Assembly (NCBI GenBank): GCA_948474755.1
Contig: CAOLHI010001473.1
Location: 62,001-126,000 of the forward strand
Source: Ctenosaura bakeri
Taxonomy: Eukaryota; Chordata; Lepidosauria; Squamata; Iguanidae
Reading direction: 5' to 3'
Length of the DNA stretch: 64,000 bases
The translations under genes were made by a program, and so were the position numbers. Each line of letters begins with the position of its first letter. The first letter of the stretch is position 1. This document shows, piece by piece, positions 13,114-24,888 of this stretch. The notes below the pieces were generated by a model. The model did no database searches, was not told the origin of the DNA, and saw nothing but the letters and a program-made list of their open reading frames with translations.

Positions 13114-14499
13114 ATTAACTAACAAACAAGCAAATGACAGAATGCATAAATATTACTATTTCAACATTCTATACCAATATCACAATGTGGGGGAAAAGTA
13201 CAGGTGAGAGATTTACACTCTCCACCAGTCAATGAGACCTGAATTTAGGAGGTAAAGTAAGTCCGTGAAAAGGAGGACAAACTTAAGTACTGGGAAACAA
13301 AAGTTCTTGTTTTTATTCAGTATGATAGCTAAAGAGCTTCTTCTTTGGCTTTACTGCCATACTGCTAAAACACTGCTTTCCACTGACTATTGTTTTCAGG
13401 AATAAAGAAGTGTCTTATTTCTTAGGTGTGCTGTCTGTGGAAATGATACCTCAGTGTCAAATAAAATATATCTGCATCCATTTTGCACAGGTCTCTATGT
13501 GAACACTGACTTGTGCTTACACCTGTATGGCTGTTGGGTTGCACTAGAGAAGATTACATTAAACTTTCATGGCTGGTGCTCAGGTCAAAGCAACTGCAAT
13601 ATGCTACATTAGCATCATCTGCATTCTCACAGATGCACAGCGAGGCATGCAAACTTGCCTTAACATTTACAAATACAGGCCCATTTAACAGGGATACAGG
13701 TAATACAAGACACTTGAAACACAGTGCAAAAGAAGAAAAGTAGGTTTATAAAGCAACTATGACAGCTACCCAATACAAATAATCAATAACAATGTTTAAA
13801 ACCCACAAATAAATAATTAACTAAATAACATAACAAAGAAAAGACTCTCTTAAACTGATCAACTGTCAAAAAAAAAAAGGAAGTGGTTTATCTAAAAGTT
13901 CACTAAACGGATTCAGAGAAATCTCCTTTACTTTTCTGGCTAGTTAAAAGCTAACTAGAAAATCAAAGGAGTTTCCACTTTTTCCCAGTCCCTAATTCCC
14001 TCTTCTGACAATTATTTCTACCATGCATTTAGTGTGGAAGAGTGTATTATATCAATGGTGCTAAAAATAATTACAAGACTTGAACCAAGGATCTACCTAG
14101 AATCCTGGTTCACAGCCAAATACATCCCTCCATTAACAGAACAGGAAAGCAACATTGTTTTCTTGCTATCTGCTCCTTTCCCTAAAGAATGCCATTCAGT
14201 GACATATTCAAGACCAGATCAAAACTTCCTGAAGGAAAGGGCAATATGCTTATTCACCACCACCCCTGCAGCCTACAAATTCCAATTCCAGTTTTGTACA
14301 AAGTTTAACCAGCATAGCATGTGAATCTTTACTTCACCTCTACCAATAGGCAGCATCCTGTACCACATCTCAGGGAAACAGGTTAGCTTAGAAGGACACT
14401 GAGCAGCTATACAGCACAAACAGATGAGCTCTGTCTTCTCATAGTCCACCACCATCACTCATCCCATCCACTTCACACTTCCTCAGTACCCAAACAAAC
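13114..14499. other. Non-coding stretch with a small hairpin
   Basis: No gene or known repeat is recognised. A short imperfect inverted repeat at 13922-13972 pairs 'ctcctttacttttctggcta' with its near inverse 'taactagaaaatcaaaggag' across a loop of a few bases. It is surrounded by a looser outer pair (GGAAGTGG / CCACTTTT). This could be a tiny decayed fold-back element. The frames here are chance. Confidence 0.4.
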
Positions 14500-14502
14500 A
14501 CA

Positions 14503-14682
14503 GACCATTTCTGCACTGGACTGTTATGGCGCTATTATTCCACTTGCAACATCCTATGGAATCCTGGGGTTTGCAGTTTTGGGAGGGGACATTCGGTCCC
14601 TCCCAAAACTGCAAACCCCAGGATTCCATAGGATGTTGCAAGTGGAATAATAGCGCCATAACAGTCTAGTGTGGAAATGGCC
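14503..14682. mobile_element. Fold-back MITE copy D, near-perfect palindrome, ACA TSD
   Basis: The 180-bp element runs from GACCATTTCTGCACTGGACT to ...GTGTGGAAATGGCC. It is flanked by ACA at 14500-14502 and 14683-14685. From the ACTGTTATGGCG position inward, the two arms are inverse complements without a visible mismatch for about 65 bp, around a short centre near 14592. A variant seen only here (CACTTGCAAC instead of CACTTTCAAC) is present in both arms. The middle segment found in copies A-C is missing. Confidence 0.9.
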
Positions 14683-14685
14683 ACA

Positions 14686-16961
14686 GTCCAGCATAGGTCA
14701 TGTGAACACTTTTTGTTCAAGTGTACATCTGAAGTTCCCTGCCCAATGGCACAGTCCATAATTTCCTGGAAGAAGGTTAGCCTAGATGAGATAGTCAGCC
14801 AGATCAGTCGAACAACAATCAAACATCAGCAACACCAGTGCCTTCAGTATGGAAAATGGGGAAAGCCAAGAAGGTTAGCGTCTGCCACCCTTGCCCACCC
14901 TTTCCCAACATATGCTACCTAAGAAAGCCACCTCACTCTTTCTAATGGTAGAACTATCCTCCTTGACTTGGTCTAGCATGCACACACACATGCGCGTGCA
15001 CACACACACACATAACTATTAAGCTAGTGGATTTCACAAACTGTGAAAAACTACTTTATTTTCTTTTTGGTCTGTCCAGAATTTATGGTCCAGTAATTTT
15101 CTTAGATGATTCCAAGTTCAACTATTATAAGGAGATGTCAGGGGATATTTTTTCTGTCTACTTTCCCCATACCACACACAAGATCATAAACTTCTGCCAC
15201 AACTCTTTCATAGGTATTTTTTATATATATAAACTAGAAAATGCTAAGCATTTTAGTGTCCTGTCATGGGAGAAATTCTTCAAACCCTAAAACATTATGG
15301 ATGTCATTTTTAACTCTCTGGTATTTTTTTTGAGCTACAGATGACCAGAACAGTATTTCAAACATAGGCTCACAGCACAGGTATATAAAGTTGTAGGTAT
15401 AAAAATGCAATTAAAATGCTATTTTAAAAATTTACTTCCAAATTAATGCAAGCATGTGCCGTCCACAAACAAAACAATGCAGACTTGTGACAGATCAAAG
15501 GAGACTCTGCAACTTGGAAATCTCTTTCCAAAAGACTTTTGGAATTTTGGGGTCATTTTTTTTATATCAGCCAGCATTGTATTACGTTGCATTCTTAAGG
15601 GTCACTTTGACCTGGAATGACAAAGTGCCTAGAATTTCCCCAGCTCAACATTTACAGTTCTTCAGTCTTTACAAAGAAAAGAAAAGCTGAAGTAAGACAT
15701 TAAGCAAGCCTGACAAAAACAAGGAGGGAGAAAGATTGTATGTCAGGATAATCAGGAGCATGTCAAAGACTATGACTGCTTTAACTATGTGACTAAATCT
15801 GAGTCAGTGAGGCCTGACGGCATTCACACAAGAATCTTAGGGGAGGCGACAGAGCAAATGCAAAAATATTAGCTATTAGGATTGAGAATTCATGGGACAT
15901 TGACATGGCTCCAGAAGCCTGAAGAAAAAAAATATAATGCTCATTTCTAAAACAGAGAAGAAGAAGATATTTAAAGAGCAGCTACAACACAAAATAAGAG
16001 AAACTAACTGTATTACTTTAGCCAATGATACCCACCAAGGTGGGGCAAAAAATCAGAAATAAAACAAATTATATAAAACAAAACATTAAAAACAAAGATA
16101 TGAACGTATGCTATTACATTGCATTTACACTAAAAAGCTGAAAAATATGTTAATTAAATATAAATATGCTGAAAGGGTATATTTATTACATTTATGTTTA
16201 TTCTAAGTTGGTTTTTAAATTTGCATTACATTATTCTTTTTTAAAAAAATCTGGAATAAGAGTAAAAAATCCCTATTATTATTTGAGTCTTCCACCTCCC
16301 TTTTTTGAGCTGGAGAGAGATCCAGCTCAATATTTGGAAAACAAACAAACAAACAAACCAAAAAAAAAAAAAAAACTTTCATACTCACTGCAAAGAATGA
16401 GTGAGGTGGAAGAGAACACACAGTAAGAATTCAGGATACAAAAAGTTACTTGGATGAGATGACACCAACAAAAGAGGTAGGTGTGAATGAAAACAATTAG
16501 CAGAGAAGCTGGATTGAATTCCAGTCCAACACTTCAACCAAACAATGCATATAAAGTAGCAAAGATCAAGTAGCAAGTAGCAAGTAGCAAAGAAAGGTTA
16601 TCATCAAATTCCCAATATTCTCAAAAGAGAGCAATGCAATCTTTAAAAAAGGACTGGGCACCTCCAATCCCCAGCCCTCCCCCCACACTATCAAATCAAC
16701 TCTTGCAGAGCCCAAAACGGAGGACAGGATAATAGATGAATAGCTACTAACTGACTGAGTTGACAAACAAAAGGCTATACAAGAACAATGTCAGCAAACT
16801 AAACCATGCTGAGGAGGGAAAGGCCAGAAGGGTTAAACATTTCTCCTCTTTAGAATTCAAGCCATAGCTGCCACACTGCCCCCAACTTGGGGGGGGGTCA
16901 GAAAAGCCAACTACAAGAGTGGCAAGTAGGATAGTGCTGAGAAAAAAACAGCTGACCAACA
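14686..16961. other. Non-coding stretch with simple repeats
   Basis: It contains a (CA)n/(CG-CA) run at about 14983-15012, an (AAAC)n plus poly-A tract at about 16340-16374, and a short CAAGTAG tandem at about 16565-16590. No mobile element or gene is recognised. The frames are short and lack domains. Confidence 0.45.
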
Positions 16962-16969
16962 GGTATAAC

Positions 16970-17320
16970 CAGGACTGTCACTATGGGTGGTGTCACTCAG
17001 TGCAGTAAATCATGGTGTCACCCCCATACTTTCCTGTTCAGAAGAAGGAATTCCAGGAGTTCTGGTCTACTGCCATGGGGACCTACCCTCTGGATATCCT
17101 GATCTACCCACCTGGTTCCACGTGCATGAAGGCACTGGGATCCCATCGAGTCATATGAAAAGAAGGGTGCGGCTGTCCTATATATAAATATATGGGCCCA
17201 GATGGAAGGGAGAAGAAAAAAGGGCCAGGCAGTCATTTTGGTGTCACTCCTCTCTGATGGTGTCACCTGATGAGGTCTACTCACATGCACCCCACACTCA
17301 CACCCCTAGTGATGCCACTG
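16970..17320. mobile_element. hAT-type MITE with perfect 8-bp TSD
   Basis: The left end is CAGGACTGTCACTATGGGTG. The inverse complement of the right end is CAGTGGCATCACTAGGGGTG, so the termini match at most positions and have the CA...TG ends common in hAT elements. The flanks are GGTATAAC at 16962-16969 and GGTATAAC at 17321-17328, an exact 8-bp duplication. The 351-bp interior contains GGTGTCAC motifs near both ends and no transposase frame. Confidence 0.88.
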
Positions 17321-17334
17321 GGTATAACATACAA

Positions 17335-17554
17335 GAGCTGCAAGGTTTGAATGGTTTCAATACTCAATTGTGACTTTAGAGACCAAGGTCCAAATATCCA
17401 CTCAGCCATGGACGCTCACTGGGTGACCTTGGGTAAGTCACTCTTAGCCTCAGAGGAAGGCAAAGTGAAACCCCCTCTGCACAAACCTTCCCAAGAAAAC
17501 CCCATGACAGGTGTGCCTTAGGGTCACCATAAATTGGAAACAACTTTACAACAA
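17335..17554 (+). mobile_element. tRNA-derived SINE (ACA-tailed Sauria-type), plus strand
   Basis: The head is degraded. The body then reads 'ccactcagccatgg', GGGTGACCTTGGGTAAGTCA, 'agcctcagaggaaggcaaag', 'cccaagaaaaccccatgacag' and 'ccttagggtcaccataaatt', and ends with a short CAACAAAGG tail. This is the full-length arrangement of the family. Confidence 0.85.
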
Positions 17555-17559
17555 AGGAG

Positions 17560-18876
17560 AAACAAAGATCAAAAGCAGAGGTCAGGAAGATAAAAGATTA
17601 TGCTCAGAACATAGCTAAAGAGCAACACAGGACTAAGCAACAAATATCTGACTGGCACTCAGATTTGCTACAGCTGGCAACAAAATTAACAGAAGGGGGA
17701 GCCACAACTGTTCTTAGATAAAGGTACAACAGGTGTAATAGAAGAGCACATTCTCTCTCCATGTACTCCCCTCTTCATTCTTCATCTCTCTTGTTGTCCC
17801 TCCATTATCTTCCTTCTCTCTCTCTCAGTCTTTCTCTCTTTCTTTCTCTTACACACCAGAGTGCTACAATCTTCCTCTACCTGTTCTTTATTCTCTCCTT
17901 CCTGTTTTTGTTGTTAACTGTCATGCTTTGTGCCACTCACATTTGCTACAACCTACTAGAGAGTAAAATAATCTGGAAAGGCAGCCAAGTGGTGAGGGAA
18001 CAAATGTATAAATGAAAATTGTATCCCTCGTATTGTTCCTGGGAAAATATCAGAAAATGACATTGTGGTGGAATGTACAGTTTTAAAAACAGTGTCTTGC
18101 TCAAAGGTGTGCCATGTCCTGTTTCTAGAATGGAAAAAGAATGGAGACCGAGTGCAACTCCAGAAGAAATCTACAAGTTTGGGAATGATACAGGAGAAAG
18201 CCCTTTCTCATATTCCTGAGACACAGACCTCCAAAAGTGAGACTGTCTCCAAAAAAAGCCTTTCCTATGGATCTTAGTAACCAAGCAATTTCCTACTAAG
18301 ATTGGTGGTCCCTCTGATTCACAAGCACTGAAGCCACTTACAGCTTTAGAAGTTAAAAGCAATGACCAAGGAATAAAAGCAATGACTTCAATTAAGCTCC
18401 AGAAAACAACTGGCAACGACTACTGATCTTTCAGCATCAGAATTATGCAGGTACACTGCCACATACAGGTTAATAGTCCAGAGGCCACATTTTGCAAAAA
18501 TGTCAGTTTCCAGATGCTCTTCATGAGGCTTATTACAATATGGGATGGGAAATAGCAGAGAAAAAGACCAATCAGTTGGGAGGCCCCAGCATCTGTTCCA
18601 AAGTTTTGATGTGGTGATTTTTTTTTAAATTGGGAAGCCAAATCATAGGATTAGAGACACTTGCACAACACATTACTAAAGAGCAGGGAAAACATTTAAA
18701 GAAAGAGAGAAAGAGCAGGTCATTTTGTACAAATTAAGAAAAACATTTTTGATATAAAGTAACTACAACTTTTTTCCATACAAAAGGGGCTGCTAGCACT
18801 AGCTGGCCAAATGTTCCCTTATAAACTTGATTTTCATTGGCTCTATGAACTTGTAGAAAATACAGAAAGATTCCTC
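17560..18876. other. Non-coding stretch with (TC)n tract
   Basis: A (CT)n/(TTTCTC)n tract lies at about 17812-17860 and produces a leucine/serine-rich chance frame. No other feature is recognised. Confidence 0.45.
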
Positions 18877-19062
18877 TTGTGTGCCTTCAAGTCATTTCTG
18901 ACATACAGCAATCTAAAGGAAAACCTATCATGGGGTTTTCTGGGGCTGAGAATGTGTGACACACCCAAGGTCACCCAGTGGGTTTCCATGGCAGAGCAGG
19001 GAATTTGAAACCTGACGTACAGGGTCTCAGTCCAATACTCAGAGCTCTGCACCACACGGGGT
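18877..19062 (-). mobile_element. tRNA-derived SINE (ACA-tailed Sauria-type), minus strand
   Basis: Read plus, it begins with the reversed tail 'ttgtgtgccttcaagtcatt'. Then come 'aaacctatcatggggttttc', 'cacccaaggtcacccagtgg', 'tttccatggcagagcaggga' and the reversed tRNA-like head ('ctctgcaccacacgg'). The SINE order is complete. Confidence 0.85.
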
Positions 19063-20186
19063 CTACAGAGAGACTGGTTACATGTAAAACAACTAAAAGT
19101 CATGAAAAGCAATTTGGACAGATAAGACAAACATCCTGCTAAATATAAGTTTGATCGGCATTTGTAAAATGCTATTTCACATAGGAGTTATTGCTTCAAC
19201 TGCAGATTGAAGCATTGTTGCTGATTACTTGAGCAACATATAAATTCTATTTCCCAAAGAGACTTAAATCATAAAATAAATTAAACTAGCCAAAACTCAT
19301 GCTGCTAATTAAAATGGCCCCTGCAGGAGGGCAAAATAGCTACAAGGCAGAGGTAAACATGATTTCTTTTATTGAACAGCACACTATTAATTTTATTTTC
19401 TATTTACAAGTTATTTGCTAATATCATCAAAAATGGAAATAAAGCAATTTTGCATTGATTGATTAAAGACTACAAAGTGACATGGATTCAATTGTTTTAA
19501 GCTCCCAGCAAGGCATTTTATTTAGCATGTTCATGACTTTTCAGGAGTGAAATTAAGCACTAACCATTTTTCGAAAATTCACATCTAGAGGAGCCAGCAC
19601 TCAGTGGTTGACCTTTGCATGTAGTATCTTTGAGGTTCAGTCGTCATATCTCCAAATGAAATTATCTCAGGTAATGATTCTACCTGATGATCCTGGAACA
19701 GCTGATGGCTACTGAAACAGTCACTTCTGAAACAGATGGATTACTTGTCTGATACAGTATAAAGCCACTTATTTCATTAATCTCAGCCACAATTCCTCAA
19801 CCACAACTGAAGCATGGCCCATGACAATTAGCTAGGGTGTATCCTTAAATTAATGCTAAGTAAACATATTCCATTTCATTTAGTCTTTGTCAACTTGTTG
19901 CTGACAGTACGCGCCCCACTTACATATGCATACCTCAAGGCATAGATGTTTCCTTGCCCCCTGCTCCCAGAAATAAGCCAAGATTTCCTTTTGGTCCATG
20001 TGTATAAGATTAAACCAAAGTGTCCATATATATTTCCTTTTAACATACACATCTTATTTTTGGACTCCAGTAACTATTTATTTACTTATTTAATATATAT
20101 CCTGCCTTTCTCCTGGCACAGGATCCTAACTAACAAATTGTTCACTTGTTAACCCCTTCCCTCACCATGCATCTGCTGTACAAGAC
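19063..20186. other. Unique-looking AT-rich stretch, possible conserved non-coding DNA
   Basis: No repeat is recognised except a weak L2-like 3' terminal motif near 20080-20120 ('tttacttatttaatatatat' followed by 'cctgcctttctcctgg'). Roughly 19290-19570 is free of simple repeats, rich in ATTA/TAAT and TGATTGATT motifs, and looks unlike the decayed repeats around it. Whether it is conserved cannot be judged from one sequence. Confidence 0.3.
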
Positions 20187-20189
20187 CTT

Positions 20190-20323
20190 GGCCATTTCCG
20201 CACTGGACTGCTATAGGGCTATTATTCCACTTTCAACATCCTATGGAATCCTGGGGTTTGCAGTTTCGGAAGAGGCCACAAAGTGGAATAATAGCACTAT
20301 AACAGTCTAGTGCAGAAATGGCT
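20190..20323. mobile_element. Fold-back MITE copy E, deleted right arm, CTT TSD
   Basis: It starts GGCCATTTCCGCACTGGACT and ends ...GTGCAGAAATGGCT. It is flanked by CTT at 20187-20189 and 20324-20326. The left arm is complete to CAGTTTCGGAAGAGG. The inner part of the right arm is missing, so the element is only 134 bp. Confidence 0.88.
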
Positions 20324-20326
20324 CTT

Positions 20327-23300
20327 GTCATCACCAAAAGCTGAACAGAAAGAGGATCTTTTCAGTAGTGGTATCTTGCTCACTGCATTTTCTTCATAGG
20401 AAGATGAAGAAGCCCTACATTAGCTTCATTGATACACCACAGAATGCTATTCTACTCACCATTAATAGTGTATCAATTATATGCTGTTTTATTAAATGTA
20501 CATTTTTGCTGATTTCTTCTCCTTGCTTTACTGTTATATTACTAAATTGTGTGCCTATTTTAGGGATTTAAGACTTTTATAAACTGTATTTTTTTAAATC
20601 TGGTGTAAGCTGTTTTTCAGACTATAAAATAAAAAAACAGCAACCAGATATTTAAATAAGTACATAAATACCCTGATTAGTTTGAAATGATTTGCCATTC
20701 TGTCATCTGGAAGAACTACAGATTGGACTCCACAACATGTCATAACTAAAAGAATACCTTGTTAAAATATTGTTTCCAGCATCTTATCTGTGGGACTCTC
20801 CACTGTTTATCGAAGGTTCATGTGCCATTTTATGAATACAGACTGGTTCTAATAAAAGTGCTGCTTTACCGTTCCTGTCATACTGTATACATTGCATTAT
20901 ATACAATACTTAATCTTCTAGCAAAATCTATAATTTGTTTACAAATTGGATTGCTGTTTGTTGTTAAGATGGTTTTGGACAAATGAGGCTTTTTGAGAAG
21001 AAGAAAAAAATTATCCATTTAAAATTAATGGATAGTATAGCTTTATTTCCCAAGCTAGTACAAAGTAATTTTTCCCCTCTCTGAAAGCTCAACAATGTGT
21101 ACTCAATAATTTCTATCTGAATCCCATTAAAAGTCAATCTGAATATACTGCCAAAGACATATAGATCTGGTAATAACTTAATCACAAACCTTGAACTATA
21201 ATTTTGTAAAAATATGAAATGCTGAAAGTGACATGACACACTTTGATTTAGCTGCAAAACAAGTATAAGACTGCAGCATAGCAAGGGAAATCAAAAAAAC
21301 CAATTAGAAAAGCGGTGTAAAAAGCATGGGACATACAGCTCTGTTCTAGTGTGACCAAGAAATTCAGCTGATGTGACCAAAGGAAACCTCTCCACTCTGC
21401 TTTCTGGCATTCACTAGCCACCTCTTTTCAAAAATGGATGTGAGGAGCAATTGTCTCTGAATATGAGAAAATGCATACCTATAATTGAAATTAAAGCAGT
21501 TTAATTGTGTCCTCTGTACATTTCCTAAAACGCAAGTACTATTGATTTCAGTGGATTTACTACTCAGTACCTCAGTATACCTCAAAGATAAAATCACTCT
21601 AAATAAGAACCCCATCCTCAAATTCTCTTTCCTTCTCTCTTTCTCTCACACGCCTCCCTTCCTCTCATGCAGGCAAAAGGCAACTACAAACACCAAGACC
21701 TGCCAAAGAAGAGAAGAGAAAAAACATATACCAGGCAGCAGGAATTCTTATTCTCTTCCTCTGCACATATGTGTATGCAGACATAAAATATATATGACAT
21801 ATAAAGATACACGTACATCTGTGCACACATAGATGCTACCACATACATATACTTCATATTGCCTCATACTTCTCAGGTTCACCAGGCCATTGTATCTCAT
21901 CTATGGTCAGCAATCTTGGTTCACTGATTACTTAACATCTTGATATATTACCATACTATTTATTAATGACTGCCACGTGGTTTTTAGTACTTCTGGTTTG
22001 TTGCCAGCAATTGAAATACCAGAAATAAAAGTTTTTATAGCTTGGTCCTCCTACAGCCCAACTTAAAACCAGCTCTGAGCATTAGGGTGAAACCTTAAGG
22101 CTCTGGGACAGTATAATTTGCCATATTTATCCAAACCTTGCCCTGACCTATTTGAGGCCTAAAGGGTGGCCACTTCTGCTTTGTAAAAGAGTTCTTTTTC
22201 TCAGAAGAGCAAAATAACATAAAATGGCAACACCCTCTACAGCCTTCTGGGTGTACGATTTGTCATTTTAGGTGGCCATTGTGTGGTGGAAGTGAGGTTT
22301 TGGGACTGTCAAGGGGATTCCTAGAGAAATAAACCCACCTATTTTAATGCTAATACATGTCCCCTGATACCATAAAGCACTTTTAAGTTACATAGCTAAC
22401 AGCAGGCTAAGGAGTGAGAGGAAAGAAAAAGTTCGCCCCCAACTGGCATTTCAACCTTGCATGCATGAGTATCATCCCTACAGCTAGATATAAGATGGAC
22501 CAACTTACTACATTCTAAATCAGATCTATGTAATTGTTTTCATTTGATGTAATTTTATCTGGGGACCTATCAGATTTAATTTATCAAACTAGTTTCCTGA
22601 TGTCTGCAGATTCAGAGGCTGTTCCATGTACTGATATCCTGCAGGGTTTGCAATCAACAAGCATGCTTCCTTACTACACATACTAAAATCCATGAAGACA
22701 AAGAGATAAGAAGAATATGCAAAGACTATGAAGAGACACTATCTGTAAATATGGATCTCATGCAGCAATGTTTTGTTCCGGAGTAGCCCACTGGTGCACC
22801 TAGTTGCTTGTAAAGATGTAAGCTTGTAAGATACATGTGAATTAAAGGTGACTATTTGTATCTCAAAGTCTGTATTTGTTGTTCATGTTCTAATTGTTGT
22901 CCACAGTTTTGTGACCCAAGCATGTGAAACATTTTTCCTTTTACTCCTTTACAGAGACGTTAACTGCCATTCTTGACCCAGATCAGTTCAAATAATTTGC
23001 CAAGAGATTCCTGGAAAAGATTCAGATACACAACAATGTGTTCTGCCACTCCCTCACACAATTACCCATCCTGCTCCGTAGAGAAGCCCATCTTGCAACA
23101 CATCTTAAGAAAGGTGACCACTCATAAACAGATGATAATATGCTCCCAGAGGCTTCGAAAAGAGGGTTCTTGACTTCACACCAGATTACTTTCTTGCTTC
23201 TTGGACAGATTCTAGTAACTAACAAGGAGAAATTGCTGTGACTGTATCACAACATAACAGGGCTTCTCTATAACATGTCTAGTGACAGTTTTCAGACATT

Positions 23301-23366
23301 AAGATACAGTATGCTGGAATGATAACTGTTGTCATAATGTAAATCAACAACTCTTCTAGCCAACAG
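20327..23366. other. AT-rich non-coding stretch
   Basis: No gene is recognised. About 22060-22340 contains text that looks like an interspersed repeat I cannot name ('ggggccaca'-poor, GC near 45 percent, with GGTGGCCACTT and GGTGGCCATTG motifs). The remaining sequence is plain AT-rich DNA with (CA)/(TA) tracts near 21760-21850. Confidence 0.35.
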
Positions 23367-23369
23367 TTT

Positions 23370-23825
23370 GGTCTTTTCCACATTTTGTTTTTAAAATGGG
23401 GCAGCGCGTCCTCCAGCGAGGACGTTTGCACTTGTGGGCGAACTGGGTCCGGACTACTTTCTGTAGTTTCAGACTTCAGCCCGCTCCGGAACGACCAGGA
23501 CTGGTGGTTCACCATGCTATTGAAAGACCACTTAAAACAGGTCTTTCAATAGCCTGGCATGCCCCAGTCCGTTGCTGCGTTCCTGTGTAGATCTGCAGGC
23601 TAGCACCAGCACGAGGCTGCAGATCTTCTGGGGGTGGGTTTCCAGCTGGCAAGCTTCTCCAGTTGGTGGAGAGCCTCCACCAACCGGAAGCCTCCATTTT
23701 CGTCCCCAGAGCAGTGTGTAGTGCGGGCACACACTGTTCTGGACCAGCATGGATCGTCGGAGGAAGCGCGCCAGTCTGGTGAGTAACAGACTGCCCCGTT
23801 TTCTTCCCAAAGTGCGAAAAAGCCC
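23370..23825. mobile_element. CpG-rich non-autonomous DNA transposon
   Basis: A 456-bp island, sharply richer in GC and CpG than its surroundings, has inverted termini: GGTCTTTTCCACATTTTG on the left and, as inverse complement of the right end, GGGCTTTTTCGCACTTTGGG. These resemble the ends of MITE copy B and of the element at 54458. Inside is a perfect 13-bp stem (CTATTGAAAGACC at 23517-23529 with GGTCTTTCAATAG at 23540-23552). The flanks TTT and TAC do not form a TSD, so the ends may be off by a few bases. The frames inside (23396-23590 plus, 23509-23895 minus) are products of low stop density. Confidence 0.65.
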
Positions 23826-23931
23826 TACGTCTCAAACTTTTCATGTGGAGTCCACACCCCACTTCCTGATGCGTTGTTACATCCTCAACTCTCATTAAAA
23901 AAAAACAAAATCCAAAGAAGTCTCTCTTTCA

Positions 23932-23980
23932 GAGGGTCACCATAAGCCAAAGTCGACTTGATGGCAGTTAACAACAACAA
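23932..23980 (+). mobile_element. Bov-B-like SINE 3' tail fragment
   Basis: 'gggtcaccataagccaaagt', then CGACTTGATGGCAG and (AAC)n, is the 3' end of a Bov-B-mobilised SINE or of Bov-B itself. The rest of the element is absent. Confidence 0.65.
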
Positions 23981-24115
23981 AGTCAAAGCTATCATAAGTG
24001 TCTGGGTTTTTTAAACTAACTTACACATGATCGTGCTTCCCAAAGCCTTTTGGATTTTGTAATACACAGTTTTCCAAACATATGGTCACTCATGACTTCA
24101 AAATATGGCCAGGAC

Positions 24116-24872
24116 GAACTAGAAGCTTGGGAGAGGGCATGGAAAACTGATATAAAATTTACATCAAATTTAAATTTAAGAGAAAACTTTTATAAAATGC
24201 TTTAGAGATGGTACATGACTCCAGAAAGATTACAAAAAATAACTAAAACCAGGACTGGGAAGTGTTGGAAGTGTGATGAAAAGATTGCATCCCTCTTTCA
24301 CATGTGGTGGACTTGTAGGAGGGCAAGAAAATTTTGGAAGGGGATACATGATGAAATTCAAAGAATTTGAAATCTGAATTTTGAAATGACACTGGAGTTC
24401 TATTTGTTAAATATGTTAGGGCAACACAGGGAGATGAGAAGTCATCAAAAGATACTGTTATATTTGATAACAGCTGCAAGGTTGATATATGCGCAATACT
24501 GGAAAGAAAAGAGAGATATAGATTTAGAAGAGTGGAAGCTAAAAGTTCTGGACATGGTAGAGATAGAAAAATTAACATTTTCCTTGAAAAATAAACCTAT
24601 CCAGAACTTTGAAAGGGAATGGAAAAGAGTTTTGGATTGGCTAAAGATATAAATGTATAAGAAATGAAAGAAAGATATAAAGGTAACTGTTATTTTTTTC
24701 TTCTTAATGGAAATGTAACTGTTCTTCTCTTGTGTAAACAGAAACAAATTAGATTCAACTGGAGAATATAAGCTTGGAAGTGTGGAGTGGGTGGGATATA
24801 CCTAATAATGGTATATATCCACTTGTTTCTTTTTTATTTTTGTAATTAAATTTTTAATAAAAATATTTCAAA
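24116..24872 (+). mobile_element. 5'-truncated L1 insertion with 16-bp TSD
   Basis: The segment is flanked by AAAATATGGCCAGGAC at 24100-24115 and again at 24873-24888. It ends in an AATAAA-containing A-rich tail. The plus frame starting at 24116 reads the C-terminal part of an L1 ORF2 protein, with a cysteine/histidine pattern (CWKC...FHMWWTC) near 24270-24318 and then the region encoded at 24386-24652. In-frame stops at about 24202 (TAG) and 24368 (TGA) inactivate it. It is a dead-on-arrival retrocopy that encodes no working reverse transcriptase. Confidence 0.9.
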
Positions 24873-24888
24873 AAAATATGGCCAGGAC

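Noticed and set aside
17761..18015. Leucine/serine-rich small membrane protein
   Set aside because: The frame is produced by a (TC)n microsatellite followed by T-rich sequence.
23509..23895. 128-codon minus frame near 23.7 kb
   Set aside because: It lies inside a CpG-rich transposon with inverted ends and runs past its edge. Open length is explained by GC content.
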